Below, one piece after another: positions 9,453 to 21,877 of a stretch of 64,000 nt of DNA. Numbering within the stretch: position 1 is the stretch's first letter; each line of letters begins with the position of its first letter. This DNA is from Listeria kieliensis. Its GTDB lineage: Bacteria > Bacillota > Bacilli > Lactobacillales > Listeriaceae. The stretch spans positions 558,001 to 622,000 of the forward strand of contig NZ_LARY01000001.1 in the NCBI RefSeq assembly GCF_003369925.1, in the 5' to 3' direction. The notes under the pieces are model-generated. The model did not search any database, was not told the DNA's origin, and saw only the letters and a list, made by a program, of their open reading frames with translations. Position numbers and translations under genes: made by a program.

Positions 9453-12400
9453 AAGAACAGATATTGAAACAATTCTTGTTATCGGATCGGGGCCAATTGT
9501 GATTGGTCAAGCCGCAGAATTTGACTATGCTGGCACGCAAGCTTGCTTAAGTTTAAAAGAAGAAGGATACCGCGTTGTTCTTGTCAACTCGAACCCAGCA
9601 ACGATTATGACCGATGTGGAAATGGCGGATAAAGTTTATATCGAACCCATCACGCTCGATTTTGTTTCACGAATCATTCGAAAAGAACGACCTTCCGCTA
9701 TTTTACCAACGCTAGGTGGTCAAACAGGACTCAATATGGCGATGGAACTAGCGCGAGCAGGGATTTTAGAAGAAATGAATGTTGAAGTCCTTGGAACGGA
9801 TCTAAGAGCCATTCAAAAAGCGGAAGATCGCGAAGAATTTCGTAATTTAATGAATGAACTTGCGGAACCAGTACCAGAAAGTGAAATTATCCATTCGCTT
9901 GAAGAAGCGCATCAATTTGTTGCAGAAATCGGTTATCCCGTAATTGTTCGCCCTGCCTATACACTTGGCGGATCTGGTGGTGGTATTTGTCATAACGAGG
10001 CAGAACTTGAAGAAATTGTCGCAAGTGGCTTAAAGCTTAGCCCCGTGACACAGTGTTTACTCGAACGAAGCATCGCAGGTTTTAAAGAAATCGAATATGA
10101 AGTGATGCGTGATGCGAATGATAATGCGATGGTAGTCTGCAACATGGAAAATATCGACCCAGTCGGGGTTCATACAGGCGATTCGATCGTTGTCGCACCG
10201 AGTCAAACTCTTTCAGATAGAGAATATCAAATGCTGCGTGACGTCTCACTTCGAATCATTCGCGCACTCGAAATTGAAGGCGGCTGTAACGTCCAGCTCG
10301 CACTCGATCCAAACAGTTATGATTATTACGTAATCGAAGTGAATCCACGGGTGAGTAGAAGCTCGGCGCTTGCTTCTAAAGCAACAGGTTATCCGATTGC
10401 GAAACTAGCAGCGAAAATTGCAGTGGGACTTACGCTAGATGAAATCAAAAATCCCGTCACGGGAACCACTTATGCACACTTTGAACCTGCACTCGATTAC
10501 GTCGTCGCAAAAATCCCTCGCTTCCCATTCGATAAATTCGAGTCTGGGGACCGGCGCCTTGGCACTCAAATGAAAGCGACCGGAGAAGTCATGGCGATTG
10601 GACGAAACTGGGAAGAAGCACTCTTAAAAGCCGTTCGCTCACTTGAAATCGGCTGCGATCATTTGTACCTTGAAGAAGCAGAACAAGCAACAGATGAAGT
10701 GCGTGATCGCAAAATTCGCTTCCCTGAGGATGACCGCTTATTTTTCCTAGCAGCAGCCTTACGGAAGGGAGAAAGTGTCGAAAGCTTACATGAAAAAACA
10801 AAAATCGACCTCTTTTTCTTACATAGCTTCGAAAAAATCATCAAGATGGAAAGTTTATTCCAAGAACAAAGAGGTGAGGCTAGCACACTTTATGAAGCGA
10901 AGCGCCTCGGCTTTTCCGACGCCTTTCTTGCCCGTCTTTTAGAAAAAACCGAAGACGACATCTATCAAAAACGCAAGCAAGAAGGAATTTGGCCAGTCTT
11001 CAAAATGGTGGATACTTGCGCCGCCGAGTTTGAATCTAGCACACCTTACTTCTACAGCAGCTATGAAGAAGAAAATGAATCGCTGCGCTCAGAAAAAGAA
11101 AGTGTCATCGTGCTCGGCTCAGGACCCATCCGAATCGGACAAGGCGTCGAATTCGACTACGCGACCGTTCATTCCGTGTGGGCAATCCAGCAAGCCGGTT
11201 ACGAAGCCATCATCATCAATAACAATCCAGAAACCGTTTCAACCGACTTCTCGATTTCCGATAAACTATACTTTGAACCCCTCACGTTGGAAGATGTTAT
11301 GCATGTGATTGAACTCGAACAGCCACGCGGTGTGATCGTCCAATTTGGCGGGCAAACCGCGATTAACCTTGCGGAAGGCCTCGAAGCGCGCGGCGTTAAA
11401 ATCCTTGGAACGAGCCTAACAGACATTGACCGCGCGGAAAATCGTGATGAATTTGAAAAAGCCTTATTCGAACTAAAAATTCCACAACCGGCCGGGAAAA
11501 CTGCAACCTCTGTAGATGGTGCCATCCAAGTCGCAACGGAAATTGGCTATCCCGTCCTTGTGCGCCCATCTTACGTCCTCGGCGGCCGCGCCATGGAAAT
11601 TGTCGAATCCGAAGAAGCCTTGCGTTACTATATGGATCACGCCGTGAAAGTCAATCCGAAACATCCCGTTCTTGTGGATCGTTATCTTCAAGGGCAAGAA
11701 GTCGAAGTTGACGCCATTTGTGACGGAAAAGACGTGCTCATTCCTGGCATCATGGAACACATTGAACGGGCGGGCGTCCACTCAGGGGATTCGATCGCTG
11801 TTTACCCAGCGCAAAGTCTGAGTGAGACAGTGAAAAAAACGATTGCCGATTATACGACAAGGCTTGCTAAAGGACTCGGTATCATCGGGATGCTCAACAT
11901 TCAGTACATCATTAGTGGTGAAGAAGTCTTTGTGATTGAAGTCAATCCGCGCTCAAGTCGGACAGCACCATTCTTGAGCAAAATCACAGACATTCCAATG
12001 GCCAATGTGGCAACGAAGGTGATTCTTGGTCAGACACTTCAAGAACTGGGATATGAAGCAGGTTTGGCCAAAGAAAAAACCGAGATTTTCGTCAAAGTGC
12101 CGGTCTTTTCATTCGCCAAGTTGCGTAGCGTTGACACGTCGCTCGGCCCAGAAATGAAGTCAACCGGAGAAGTAATGGGGAAAGATGCGACGCTTGAAAA
12201 AGCGCTCTATAAAGGTTTTGTCGCAAGCGGCACTAAAATGCCAGATTATGGAACAGTTCTTCTCACTATAGCCGACCGCGACAAAGAAGAAGCAATCAAA
12301 CTTGCGGAACGCTTTAATAAAATCGGCTTTACAATTATGGCAACATCAGGGACAGCAAAATCGCTCGAAGATGCAGAAATTCCTGTTCAAGCCGTGAAAA

Positions 12401-12630
12401 AAATCGGGGAAAATCACGAAACTTTGATCGACTATATCCGTAACGGGCAAATCACGCTCGTTGTAAACACGATGACAAGCGGGAAACGGAAGGAACGCGA
12501 TGGCTTCCAAATCAGGAGGGAATCGGTCGAAAATGGGGTAGCAGTTTGTACCTCGCTTGATACAGCCGAGGCGATCTTGCGTGTCCTTGAATCGCGTTCG
12601 TTCGAGATTGAAGCGATAGAATCTGTTTAA
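9445..12630 (+). CDS. carB: Carbamoyl phosphate synthase large subunit
   Basis: The 1061-residue protein has two homologous ATP-grasp halves: residues ~1-400 (carboxyphosphate; [19 protein letters not shown] near 13) and ~550-930 (carbamate; [18 protein letters not shown] near 554). An MGS-like allosteric domain forms the last ~130 residues. It makes carbamoyl phosphate from bicarbonate, ATP and the ammonia delivered by CarA. Length matches the Firmicutes pyrimidine-type subunit. It overlaps carA by 8 bases and is 26 bases from pyrK. Confidence 0.97.
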   Translation: MPKRTDIETILVIGSGPIVIGQAAEFDYAGTQACLSLKEEGYRVVLVNSNPATIMTDVEMADKVYIEPITLDFVSRIIRKERPSAILPTLGGQTGLNMAMELARAGILEEMNVEVLGTDLRAIQKAEDREEFRNLMNELAEPVPESEIIHSLEEAHQFVAEIGYPVIVRPAYTLGGSGGGICHNEAELEEIVASGLKLSPVTQCLLERSIAGFKEIEYEVMRDANDNAMVVCNMENIDPVGVHTGDSIVVAPSQTLSDREYQMLRDVSLRIIRALEIEGGCNVQLALDPNSYDYYVIEVNPRVSRSSALASKATGYPIAKLAAKIAVGLTLDEIKNPVTGTTYAHFEPALDYVVAKIPRFPFDKFESGDRRLGTQMKATGEVMAIGRNWEEALLKAVRSLEIGCDHLYLEEAEQATDEVRDRKIRFPEDDRLFFLAAALRKGESVESLHEKTKIDLFFLHSFEKIIKMESLFQEQRGEASTLYEAKRLGFSDAFLARLLEKTEDDIYQKRKQEGIWPVFKMVDTCAAEFESSTPYFYSSYEEENESLRSEKESVIVLGSGPIRIGQGVEFDYATVHSVWAIQQAGYEAIIINNNPETVSTDFSISDKLYFEPLTLEDVMHVIELEQPRGVIVQFGGQTAINLAEGLEARGVKILGTSLTDIDRAENRDEFEKALFELKIPQPAGKTATSVDGAIQVATEIGYPVLVRPSYVLGGRAMEIVESEEALRYYMDHAVKVNPKHPVLVDRYLQGQEVEVDAICDGKDVLIPGIMEHIERAGVHSGDSIAVYPAQSLSETVKKTIADYTTRLAKGLGIIGMLNIQYIISGEEVFVIEVNPRSSRTAPFLSKITDIPMANVATKVILGQTLQELGYEAGLAKEKTEIFVKVPVFSFAKLRSVDTSLGPEMKSTGEVMGKDATLEKALYKGFVASGTKMPDYGTVLLTIADRDKEEAIKLAERFNKIGFTIMATSGTAKSLEDAEIPVQAVKKIGENHETLIDYIRNGQITLVVNTMTSGKRKERDGFQIRRESVENGVAVCTSLDTAEAILRVLESRSFEIEAIESV

Positions 12631-12656
12631 AATAAGCAGGAAACGGTGGTTTTGAA

Positions 12657-15028
<2,372 letters not shown>

Positions 15029-15032
<4 letters not shown>

Positions 15033-15655
15033 TAGCAAAACAAACTGCTGAACAATTACTTAAAATTAAAGCCGTATTCTTGCAGCCAAACGATCCTTTT
15101 ACATGGGCATCTGGCATTCTGTCACCGATTTATTGCGATAATCGCTTAACTCTCGGCTTTCCGAAAATCCGTAAAATGATCGCTTTAAACTTAGTTGAAA
15201 AAATTAAACAGGATTTTCCAGATTGCGAAATCATAGCTGGAACAGCTACTGCAGGCATTCCGCACGCAGCTTGGGTGAGCGACTTATTGAATTTACCGAT
15301 GGTTTATGTGCGCGGAGAAGCCAAAAAACATGGTAAAGGCAATCAAATTGAAGGACCAATTCAAGCTGGACAGAAAGTTGTTGTTATTGAAGATCTCATT
15401 TCAACAGGCGGAAGTTCACTAAAAGCAGTGGATGCCTTGAAAGAAGCTGGTTGTGACGTACTTGGCATTGCCGCCATCTTCACTTATGGTTTAGAAGAAG
15501 GACGAACTCGTTTTGAAGAAGCGGGTGTGAAACTGGAAACCCTGACCGACTATGAGACGCTGATTGAGGTTGCACGTGATGAGGGCTATGTAACGGAAGC
15601 CGATATGGCGACTTTGCGGGAATGGAAAAAAGACCCGACTGCATTTGGAAAATAA
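15029..15655 (+). CDS. pyrE: Orotate phosphoribosyltransferase
   Basis: The 208-residue enzyme joins orotate and PRPP to OMP, the substrate of PyrF. The PRPP loop [14 protein letters not shown] is at 117-130. I prefer the TTG at 15029 ([11 protein letters not shown]) because AAAGGAG at 15014-15020 is 8 bases upstream; a GTG at 15020 is part of that ribosome site. It is the last pyr gene and ends just before a hairpin terminator. Confidence 0.93.
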
Positions 15656-15671
15656 ATTTCATAAAATAACT

Positions 15672-15720
15672 AAAAGTATTGCTAGTTTTTTGATATAATG
15701 CTAGTGATACTTTTTATTTT
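15672..15720 (+). terminator. Terminator of the pyr operon, with a promoter -10 in its loop
   Basis: Arms aaaagtattgctag (15672-15685) and ctagtgatactttt (15701-15714) pair over 14 positions with two G-T wobbles and are followed by a T-rich tract to 15720. The 15-base loop contains tgatataat, an extended -10. Confidence 0.65.
15691..15699 (+). promoter_or_regulatory. Extended -10 promoter of the pyruvyl-transferase-like gene
   Basis: TGaTATAAT at 15691-15699 is a good extended -10. No clear -35 exists 17 bases upstream. Transcription would start within the right arm of the pyrE terminator hairpin. Confidence 0.5.
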
Positions 15721-15742
15721 GGGGAAAAATGGAATTTAACGA

Positions 15743-17296
15743 ATGCATGGGGACGTAACAAAAATCATGAAAAAAATTCTGATTCGTTCAGGAATGCGGC
15801 CAACCGATGTTTTTACCGCAGAAGATATGTACTTAAGAGATCGAACAGGCTTTAACAATGGGAATTTAGCTTATCAGTATAGTATTTACCGAACACTTTT
15901 TCAGGAGGGGACTGAACTCGTTCCGGATGGACTTTCTTCAGATCCAAACCGAGCAGCGCGTTATAATGAAGAGTATGATGCTTACATTATCCCGCTCGCG
16001 GACGCTTTTCGCGAAGATTTCAGACCACAACTACGGAACTACACAGCGCTAATCAAGCGACTCAAAATTCCGGTTATCGTAACGGGCGTTGGCCTTCGGG
16101 CAGACTATGAACCGAAGCTTGAACAAGGCTTTCCGTTTGATGAAGACGTTAAAGCATTTGTAACCGCTGTGCTAGAAAAGTCAGCCAAATTGGGCTTGCG
16201 AGGCCAGATCACTGCTGACTATTTGAAGCAACTTGGTTTTAAAGAACAAGTAGACTATGAAGTGATCGGCTGTCCTTCGCTCTATACCTTCGGATCGAGG
16301 CTTGAAATTCGCGATTTAAATTTACAAAAAGATTCATTGATTGCAATTAATGCTTCTCCTGTATCAAGCGAGACGGCTTTACAATTTTTAAATCAAGAAG
16401 TCATTTCAAAACATCCGAATTATTATTTCATTCCGCAACATTTGGATGAATTCCATTTGATGTTTGCGGGTGGGCCAGATATCGCTAGCGACCGGCCAAG
16501 CTATCCGGTTTCCATTTTGGATCGCTATTACAATGAAGGTCGCGTAAAGTATTTTACAAGCATGCCAAGTTGGTATGACTTCATGCGCCAAGCTGCATTC
16601 AGCATTGGTCCACGCTTACACGGAAATGTGATCCCAACCCTCGTTGGAACACCTAATATTTCCTTTGTTCAAGATGCGCGAATGCGTGAACTCGCCGCCT
16701 ATCACAGGTTACCACACGTCACGACTGAAGAACTGGCGAATATCCAAACGCTAGATGAACTGCTTAGTCAAGTGGATTTAAAGTCAGCTGAAACCGTACA
16801 AAAGCAAAACTTTGATCGTTTCGTTGATTTCTTAGATGCAAATGAAGTGCCGCATATCTATACAGAAGATAGAGACCGAAAAGAAGCGCCACTTGATGCA
16901 GAAATCGAAGCTTTAACGTTTCCAAAGAGCGCTGATCCGATTACAGCTTTAACAGGAGAGATATTATATAAACGAATTCAAACAGCATCACAGTTACTTA
17001 AAGAAAGGCATCAAGTCAAAGTGGATTATGAAAACCACAGACGTGACTATCAAATCAAACAATTGACGGCCCAATTAAATCAAACCAAAAATCATTTAAC
17101 AAATGAACAAAAAGCCAAACAAAATTTAGAAAGCAAACTAAGTGAATCCGAACAGAAACTGATGCAAGCAAATGCGCGGCTTCAAAAACAACAAGCGGAA
17201 ATCAAGCATTACCAAGGAACGCTGAATCGAAAAGCTGTTCGCGCGACACTAAAAGTAACGGATTCACTTGCTAAACTAAGAGGATCAAACAAATAA
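15743..17296 (+). CDS. Polysaccharide pyruvyl transferase family protein with C-terminal coiled coil
   Basis: The protein is 517 residues from ATG 15743, or 509 from ATG 15767 (MKKILIRSGM), which I think equally likely; neither has an ideal ribosome site. The first ~370 residues look like the pyruvyl-transferase fold: VIVTGVGLR, a ...VIGCPSLYTFG segment and the conserved GPRLHGNVIPTLVGTPNISF near 288. Known members add ketal pyruvate to cell-wall or capsule sugars. The last ~80 residues are a charged Gln/Lys-rich coiled coil. It stands alone between the pyr operon and mscS with its own promoter and terminator. Acceptor unknown. Confidence 0.75.
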   Translation: MHGDVTKIMKKILIRSGMRPTDVFTAEDMYLRDRTGFNNGNLAYQYSIYRTLFQEGTELVPDGLSSDPNRAARYNEEYDAYIIPLADAFREDFRPQLRNYTALIKRLKIPVIVTGVGLRADYEPKLEQGFPFDEDVKAFVTAVLEKSAKLGLRGQITADYLKQLGFKEQVDYEVIGCPSLYTFGSRLEIRDLNLQKDSLIAINASPVSSETALQFLNQEVISKHPNYYFIPQHLDEFHLMFAGGPDIASDRPSYPVSILDRYYNEGRVKYFTSMPSWYDFMRQAAFSIGPRLHGNVIPTLVGTPNISFVQDARMRELAAYHRLPHVTTEELANIQTLDELLSQVDLKSAETVQKQNFDRFVDFLDANEVPHIYTEDRDRKEAPLDAEIEALTFPKSADPITALTGEILYKRIQTASQLLKERHQVKVDYENHRRDYQIKQLTAQLNQTKNHLTNEQKAKQNLESKLSESEQKLMQANARLQKQQAEIKHYQGTLNRKAVRATLKVTDSLAKLRGSNK

Positions 17297-17337
17297 AAAA
17301 ACGGTTTTCCAAATCTATCTTGGAAAACCGTTTTTTA
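17294..17337. terminator. Bidirectional terminator between the pyruvyl transferase and mscS
   Basis: Stem aaaaaacggttttcca with tggaaaaccgtttttt around a 9-base loop; A-run on one side and T-run on the other serve the two convergent genes. Confidence 0.85.
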
Positions 17338-18222
17338 AGCTTGTGCCGTTTTGACGATCGGAGTTGCAATTGGCAGATCAATTTCTGCTTGAAGCAGCGC
17401 CTCACGTATTTTTTTCAGCAAATCACGTTGAACGCCAAATTGTTCTCCGTTTACAGCTGTGCCTACGATCCGAATGACTTGATTTGTCCCGTCCGAACTT
17501 TCAACGCCAAGCACGGTCGGCATTTCAACAATATTTTTGTTAGTGTTTTTTTCTGCTTCACAAATTTGTTCGATAATTTGAATCGCTTTTTCCGTATCAG
17601 CTTTTGGGCTAATCGCGACATCGACAAGAACACGCATATTTCCACGGGAATGATTGCTCACGATCATAATTTGACGGTTCGGAATAAAGTGCAGCGTGCC
17701 GTCAAAATCACGAACTTGTGTGGTGCGAAGACCCAAATTTTCGACGTATCCATTGACTGTATCGAGCGTAATGCTATCGCCTACATCAAGTTGACGCTCA
17801 AGCAAAATGAAAAAGCCTGTCACAACATCGCTTACAAGACCTTGAGCCCCAAAAGCGATCGCTAAACTTGCTACCCCAGCACCGGCGATGATCGCGGTTA
17901 CGTTGATGAAGTTTTGTAAAATTAAAATGGCAAAGACGAAAAACAAGACATAGCCATAAAAATTTAAAATCAATCCTTCAAGGGTATCTGCCCGATTGTT
18001 TGAAACAGCAGGATTACGACGATATTTTTTGAAAAAACTTTTGATGATTTTAGAGCCTGCATATTTTAAAATAAAGTAAAGGATGATTAAAACGAGAATC
18101 TCGAGGCCAACACTGATGACTTTCGAAATCACAGCATCCCAATCAATCGATTTAAACCACTTGGTAAAGTAATTCACGCTGTCTGTCACATCCTTTGTTG
18201 TATCCTTTTCCATTTCATCCAA
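17335..18222 (-). CDS. Small-conductance mechanosensitive channel (MscS family)
   Basis: The 295-residue protein has two to three membrane helices in the first ~140 residues, a glycine/alanine-rich pore helix (AGAGVASLAIAFGAQGLV near 115-133) and the cytoplasmic beta domain with LLERQLDVGDSITLDTVNGYVENLG split over the pore exit. It resembles Bacillus YkuT. It should release osmolytes on osmotic downshock. A minus-strand promoter lies at 18253-18281. It is convergent with the pyruvyl-transferase gene and divergent from the PTS operon. Confidence 0.9.
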   Translation of the reverse strand: MDEMEKDTTKDVTDSVNYFTKWFKSIDWDAVISKVISVGLEILVLIILYFILKYAGSKIIKSFFKKYRRNPAVSNNRADTLEGLILNFYGYVLFFVFAILILQNFINVTAIIAGAGVASLAIAFGAQGLVSDVVTGFFILLERQLDVGDSITLDTVNGYVENLGLRTTQVRDFDGTLHFIPNRQIMIVSNHSRGNMRVLVDVAISPKADTEKAIQIIEQICEAEKNTNKNIVEMPTVLGVESSDGTNQVIRIVGTAVNGEQFGVQRDLLKKIREALLQAEIDLPIATPIVKTAQA

Positions 18223-18252
18223 CCTTTCTTTCTAATGAAATGTTCCTTCTTA

Positions 18253-18281
18253 ATTCTAACAAAGCCTTTCTGGCGAGACAA
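18253..18281 (-). promoter_or_regulatory. Promoter of mscS-like gene
   Basis: On the minus strand, TTGTCT (18281-18276) and TAGAAT (18258-18253) are spaced 17 bases apart, about 30 bases before the start codon. Confidence 0.5.
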
Positions 18282-18342
18282 CCGAAATGTAGATGAAAAA
18301 CAAGTTTTAAAAAACAACATCTCCGTTTCTTGCAAAAAATAC

Positions 18343-18371
18343 TTGCTTTTTAAAAAGAAAAAAGGTAAAAT
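18343..18371 (+). promoter_or_regulatory. Promoter of the sugar PTS operon
   Basis: TTGCTT (18343-18348) and TAAAAT (18366-18371) are spaced 17 bases apart. The start near 18378 places the antiterminator site and terminator in the untranslated leader. Confidence 0.6.
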
Positions 18372-18393
18372 AAGCGTTGCAAATAATAATATC

Positions 18394-18482
18394 GTTTTCA
18401 TGTTACTGTTACGAACAGGCATGGAAGGTTTGAACAGACATCAGTGTCCCGTTCCATACTTTCCGTGCCTTTTTTATTTTTT
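18394..18482 (+). promoter_or_regulatory. RAT antiterminator site and overlapping terminator (BglG/LicT-type switch)
   Basis: The leader has tgttactg...caggca at about 18401-18422, the form of a ribonucleic antiterminator (RAT) target. It overlaps the left arm of a terminator: ggcatggaaggt (18418-18429) pairs with actttccgtgcc (18468-18479), followed by a T-rich tract to about 18482. Binding of the PRD antiterminator encoded at 19054-19884 should prevent termination. Recognition is by pattern, not alignment. Confidence 0.75.
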
Positions 18483-18520
18483 GCCTCACTTGTGTGAAGT
18501 AGCTTTGAGGAGGAATACGT

Positions 18521-19012
18521 ATGTTTAAAAAAATGTTCAAAAAAGAAAAAAATGAAATCATCTATGCACATGCAACGGGGAGCTTTGTTCCGCTTGAAGA
18601 AGTTCCAGATCCTGTTTTTAGCGGAAAAATGATGGGAGAAGGGATTGCTATTAAACCAACTGATGGAACGATTGTCGCGCCTGTTGACGGTGAAATCATT
18701 CAACTTGCTGAAACAAAACATGCTTTTGGGATCCGCACAGCTTTAGGTGAAGAAATCCTTGTCCACATTGGCCTTGAAACTGTGGCATTAAAAGGAGAAG
18801 GTTTTGAAGTCCTCACAAAATTGGGAGCAAAAGTAAAAAAAGGGGAGCCTCTTATTAAAGCGGATCTTGCTTACATTGAAGAAAACGCAACAAGCACGAT
18901 CATTCCGATGGTTGTAACAAATAGTCCAGAAGACAAATTTGACTTTGACTGGAAAAAACTAACAGAAACAGTCGCTGGCGAAACGGAAGTCTTCGTGACG
19001 ACACTTAAATAA
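18521..19012 (+). CDS. crr: PTS sugar transporter EIIA component (Glc family)
   Basis: The 163-residue cytosolic phosphocarrier accepts phosphate from HPr-His and passes it to a IIB domain. The active-site motif VHIGLETV contains His82, and the helper His67 is in TKHAFGI. It has the complete IIA-Glc domain and no fused partner. GAGGAGG precedes the ATG. It heads an operon with the antiterminator, the half-IIC and the IICB, which lacks its own IIA, so it is the natural partner. Confidence 0.93.
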   Translation: MFKKMFKKEKNEIIYAHATGSFVPLEEVPDPVFSGKMMGEGIAIKPTDGTIVAPVDGEIIQLAETKHAFGIRTALGEEILVHIGLETVALKGEGFEVLTKLGAKVKKGEPLIKADLAYIEENATSTIIPMVVTNSPEDKFDFDWKKLTETVAGETEVFVTTLK

Positions 19013-19053
19013 AAATAAGACGCATTTACTTGAAAGCAAAAGAGGGAAGTTAG

Positions 19054-19884
19054 ATGAAAATTATTCGGATCTTGAATAATAATGCAGTCGTGATACAAGA
19101 TGGCAATGAAGAAAAAATTGCTATCGGAGCTGGCATTGCATTTAATAAAAAAAGAAACGATGTGGTAGTGGCTAATAAAATTGAAAAAATGTTTGTGATG
19201 CAAGATGAATCCGAACATTTCCAGGAGCTCCTAAAACGCATCAATGAAGAATATTTCGCCGTATCTGAGGAAATCATTTCCTATGCAGAGGCTACGCTTC
19301 CCTTTAAACTTAGTGAGCATATTCACATCTCACTAACAGATCATTTAGCTTTCTCGATCGAACGGTTAAAAGAAGGCATTATCCTTCAAAATCGTTTGTT
19401 AAATGAAATTAAAGTGCTTTACGAGCCAGAATTTAAAATCGGTCTTTGGGCAATTAATCATATCAAAGACCGATTTGGGCTCGATATGCCAATTGATGAA
19501 GCGGCTTACATCGCCCTTCATATTCATACGGCAAAAATTGGTGCGGGCGATATCCATGAAAGTGTGAGACAAGCATCAATCATTTCAAGCATGATTGAAG
19601 TGATCACAACTGAACTCGGGATTACGCTTTCAGGTCAGGATATTGCTTATGAACGATTGATTACGCATCTGCGTTTTGTGCTAAATCGCGTGGAGAAAAA
19701 AGAGCTTCATACGATGGATGACGAAATGCTTACAATGATCAAGAACAAGTTTGAATTTAGTTTTAATACTGCGAAGAAAGTGGCGGACTTATTAAAAAAT
19801 GACTATAAGCTGCTACTTCCAGAAGCGGAATTAGGATACATTGCCCTTCATATTGAAAGATTGAAGAGCTTTTGGGAAAAATAA
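19054..19884 (+). CDS. BglG/LicT-family transcription antiterminator with two PRDs
   Basis: The 276-residue RNA-binding regulator has an N-terminal co-antiterminator domain (residues ~1-58, MKIIRILNNNAVVIQD opening) and two PTS-regulation domains (about 65-170 and 172-276) with the conserved histidine contexts SEHIHISLTDH and AAYIALHIHTA, then GYIALHIERL. PTS phosphorylation of these histidines should set its activity. Its target is probably the RAT site at 18394, giving autoregulation. It follows crr by 41 bases. Confidence 0.9.
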   Translation: MKIIRILNNNAVVIQDGNEEKIAIGAGIAFNKKRNDVVVANKIEKMFVMQDESEHFQELLKRINEEYFAVSEEIISYAEATLPFKLSEHIHISLTDHLAFSIERLKEGIILQNRLLNEIKVLYEPEFKIGLWAINHIKDRFGLDMPIDEAAYIALHIHTAKIGAGDIHESVRQASIISSMIEVITTELGITLSGQDIAYERLITHLRFVLNRVEKKELHTMDDEMLTMIKNKFEFSFNTAKKVADLLKNDYKLLLPEAELGYIALHIERLKSFWEK

Positions 19885-19908
19885 ATTTTTAGGAGGCGTT
19901 TTAAGATT

Positions 19909-20385
19909 ATGGACGTATTAAAACGATTTGCAATCGGTGCGGTTTATCCGATCATCGCGCTTGTAATCATTGGGATTTTCTGGCTTGCAAATGTAGCAAC
20001 AGGAATGAAAGCCATTAATTCCATTTATCAAGGACTCATTCTTATGTTTCCACTGATTGTATCCATGGGGATTGCAATTGGAATGGCAAAAGATCATAGT
20101 GGGGCTTCTGCACTTGCTGGGGCAGTTGGCTGGCTCGTTTATGCGGCTGTTATTGTTTCTCTGAATTTTCCGAAAAACGGAGTCTTTTCTCCTACAGAGT
20201 TTTCTGCTAATTTTAATTTCCTAAGTGGGATTTATATGGGAATTGCAGCAGGTGTTCTTTACAACAAGTTCTACAATATTCGTCTGCCTGAATGGTTAGC
20301 GTTCTTTGGTGGTCGTCGCTTTGTTCCGATCATTACATCGGTTGTAGCATTGTTTATCGGCGCTTTTGTAGCAGCAATTTTCTAG
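19909..20385 (+). CDS. Stand-alone N-terminal half of a Glc/GlcNAc-family PTS EIIC
   Basis: The 158-residue membrane protein resembles only the first ~170 residues of glucose/N-acetylglucosamine IIC domains: SMGIAIGMAKDHSG (about 53-66) and RLPEWLAFFGGRRFVPIITS (about 125-144) are IIC landmarks. It has about five hydrophobic segments, its own AGGAGG site, a clean start and a stop, and no C-terminal IIC half or IIB follows in any frame before the next gene. It is sandwiched between the antiterminator and a full IICB. It could be a split subunit, a modulator, or a decaying duplicate. Confidence 0.75.
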   Translation: MDVLKRFAIGAVYPIIALVIIGIFWLANVATGMKAINSIYQGLILMFPLIVSMGIAIGMAKDHSGASALAGAVGWLVYAAVIVSLNFPKNGVFSPTEFSANFNFLSGIYMGIAAGVLYNKFYNIRLPEWLAFFGGRRFVPIITSVVALFIGAFVAAIF

Positions 20386-20415
20386 GGAATTGAAAAGAGA
20401 AATGGAGGAAATAAC

Positions 20416-21864
20416 ATGTTAGGTGGATTACAAAAAATTGGGAAAGCCCTCATGCTACCAATTGCCGTACTTCCGGCAGCTGGCCTTTTAAACCGTCTTG
20501 GGGCGGACGATGTTTTTAATGTACCATTTATCCATTCAGGTGGAGCAGCACTATTTACATTCTTATCATTACTATTTGCAATCGGGATTTCAATCGGTCT
20601 TTCAAAAGACAACAGTGGAGCAGCTGGCTTAAACGGCGCGATTGTCTTTTTCATTTTAAACTTTGGGGTTATCGGTGTAAAATCAAGCATCAACATGGGC
20701 GTTTTTGCTGGTTTCATTGCTGGACTTACAGCACCAATCCTTTATAACTATATGTACGACAAAAAAATCTTTGGTAATCAAGAATTTTTAGATGGAAAAC
20801 ACTTAGCTATTATTATCAATGCAGTATTAACGTTACTACTTGTGATCATTTTTGGAGCTACTTGGCCAACTATTCAAAATGGCTTAGATGCACTTAACGG
20901 CTGGATTACAAGTGCAGGTGCATTTGGCTCTGCTATTTACGGGATTTTAAACCGTGCGCTCATTCCAACAGGTTTGCACCACGTGCTGAATACGTATCTA
21001 TGGTTTGGATATGGAGATTTTGTGGATGCTGCCGGACAAATGGTTCACGGAGATATCAACCGCTTCTTCGCAGGCGACCCAACAGCGGGAACATTCCAAG
21101 TTGGTTTCTTCCCAGTCATGATGTTTGGTCTTCCAGGAGCTGCCTTTGCAATGTACCTAGCAGCTAAGAAGAAAAACCGCGCAGAAGTTGGCGGAATGAT
21201 GCTATCGCTTGCGGTAACAGCTTTCCTAACAGGAATCACTGAACCAATTGAATTTACATTCATGTTTATTGCACCATTCTTATATGCGATTCATGCAGTT
21301 TTAATGGGTGTATCGATGTTTGTAACCAACTTACTTGGCATTAAACTCGGTTTTACCTTTAGTGCCGGAGCGATTGATTTTGTCCTTAACTTTACAAAAG
21401 GACACAACGCATGGCAGCTAATTCCAATTGGACTTGTCTTTGCATTTATTTACTTCATCCTGTTCTACTTCATCATCAAAAAATTCAACTTGAAGACACC
21501 AGGTCGTGAAGATGAAACAGAAGAAAGCCTGGCTATGGAAATGCCAAACGCTGAAGTACAGGAATCTGCGGCTTCACTTGGAGCAACAGAAGCAGACCTT
21601 CCAAATGGAAAAGTCGATAAATACGAGCAAATGGCACGCGGCTACCTTGGTGGACTTGGCGGGGAAGACAACCTTGTAAAAGTAGATAACTGTACAACAC
21701 GTCTTCGCCTGCAAGTGAAAGATGCTGACTTGATGAATGAAGCGGCACTGAAAAAATCAGGTGCTCGTGGCGTTGTGAAAATTAATAAAGAAAACGTGCA
21801 AATTATTGTCGGAGCAGACGTTGAGTTTGTAGCTGACAAGATGCGCGATATTACTGGTAAATAA
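20416..21864 (+). CDS. PTS EIICB component, glucose / N-acetylglucosamine family
   Basis: The 482-residue permease has a IIC domain (residues ~1-375, about ten helices; MLPIAVLPAAGLL near 13 and RALIPTGLHHVLN near 180) and a C-terminal IIB domain after a Glu-rich linker (~380-405). The IIB phosphocysteine is Cys426 in VDNCTTRLRL. The GLHHVLN and ITEPIEF segments resemble NagE/NagP more than PtsG, but substrate cannot be fixed. IIA should be supplied by crr upstream. A terminator follows. Confidence 0.9.
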   Translation: MLGGLQKIGKALMLPIAVLPAAGLLNRLGADDVFNVPFIHSGGAALFTFLSLLFAIGISIGLSKDNSGAAGLNGAIVFFILNFGVIGVKSSINMGVFAGFIAGLTAPILYNYMYDKKIFGNQEFLDGKHLAIIINAVLTLLLVIIFGATWPTIQNGLDALNGWITSAGAFGSAIYGILNRALIPTGLHHVLNTYLWFGYGDFVDAAGQMVHGDINRFFAGDPTAGTFQVGFFPVMMFGLPGAAFAMYLAAKKKNRAEVGGMMLSLAVTAFLTGITEPIEFTFMFIAPFLYAIHAVLMGVSMFVTNLLGIKLGFTFSAGAIDFVLNFTKGHNAWQLIPIGLVFAFIYFILFYFIIKKFNLKTPGREDETEESLAMEMPNAEVQESAASLGATEADLPNGKVDKYEQMARGYLGGLGGEDNLVKVDNCTTRLRLQVKDADLMNEAALKKSGARGVVKINKENVQIIVGADVEFVADKMRDITGK

Positions 21865-21877
21865 TAAACAAATAAAG

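Noticed and set aside
17320-17865. 181-residue plus-strand ORF opposite mscS
   Set aside because: It starts within the shared terminator and is antisense to a clear MscS gene; the translated protein has no recognisable pattern.
18235-18528. 97-residue plus-strand ORF across the PTS leader
   Set aside because: It covers the promoter, RAT site and terminator and has no ribosome site; leader structure explains the sequence better.
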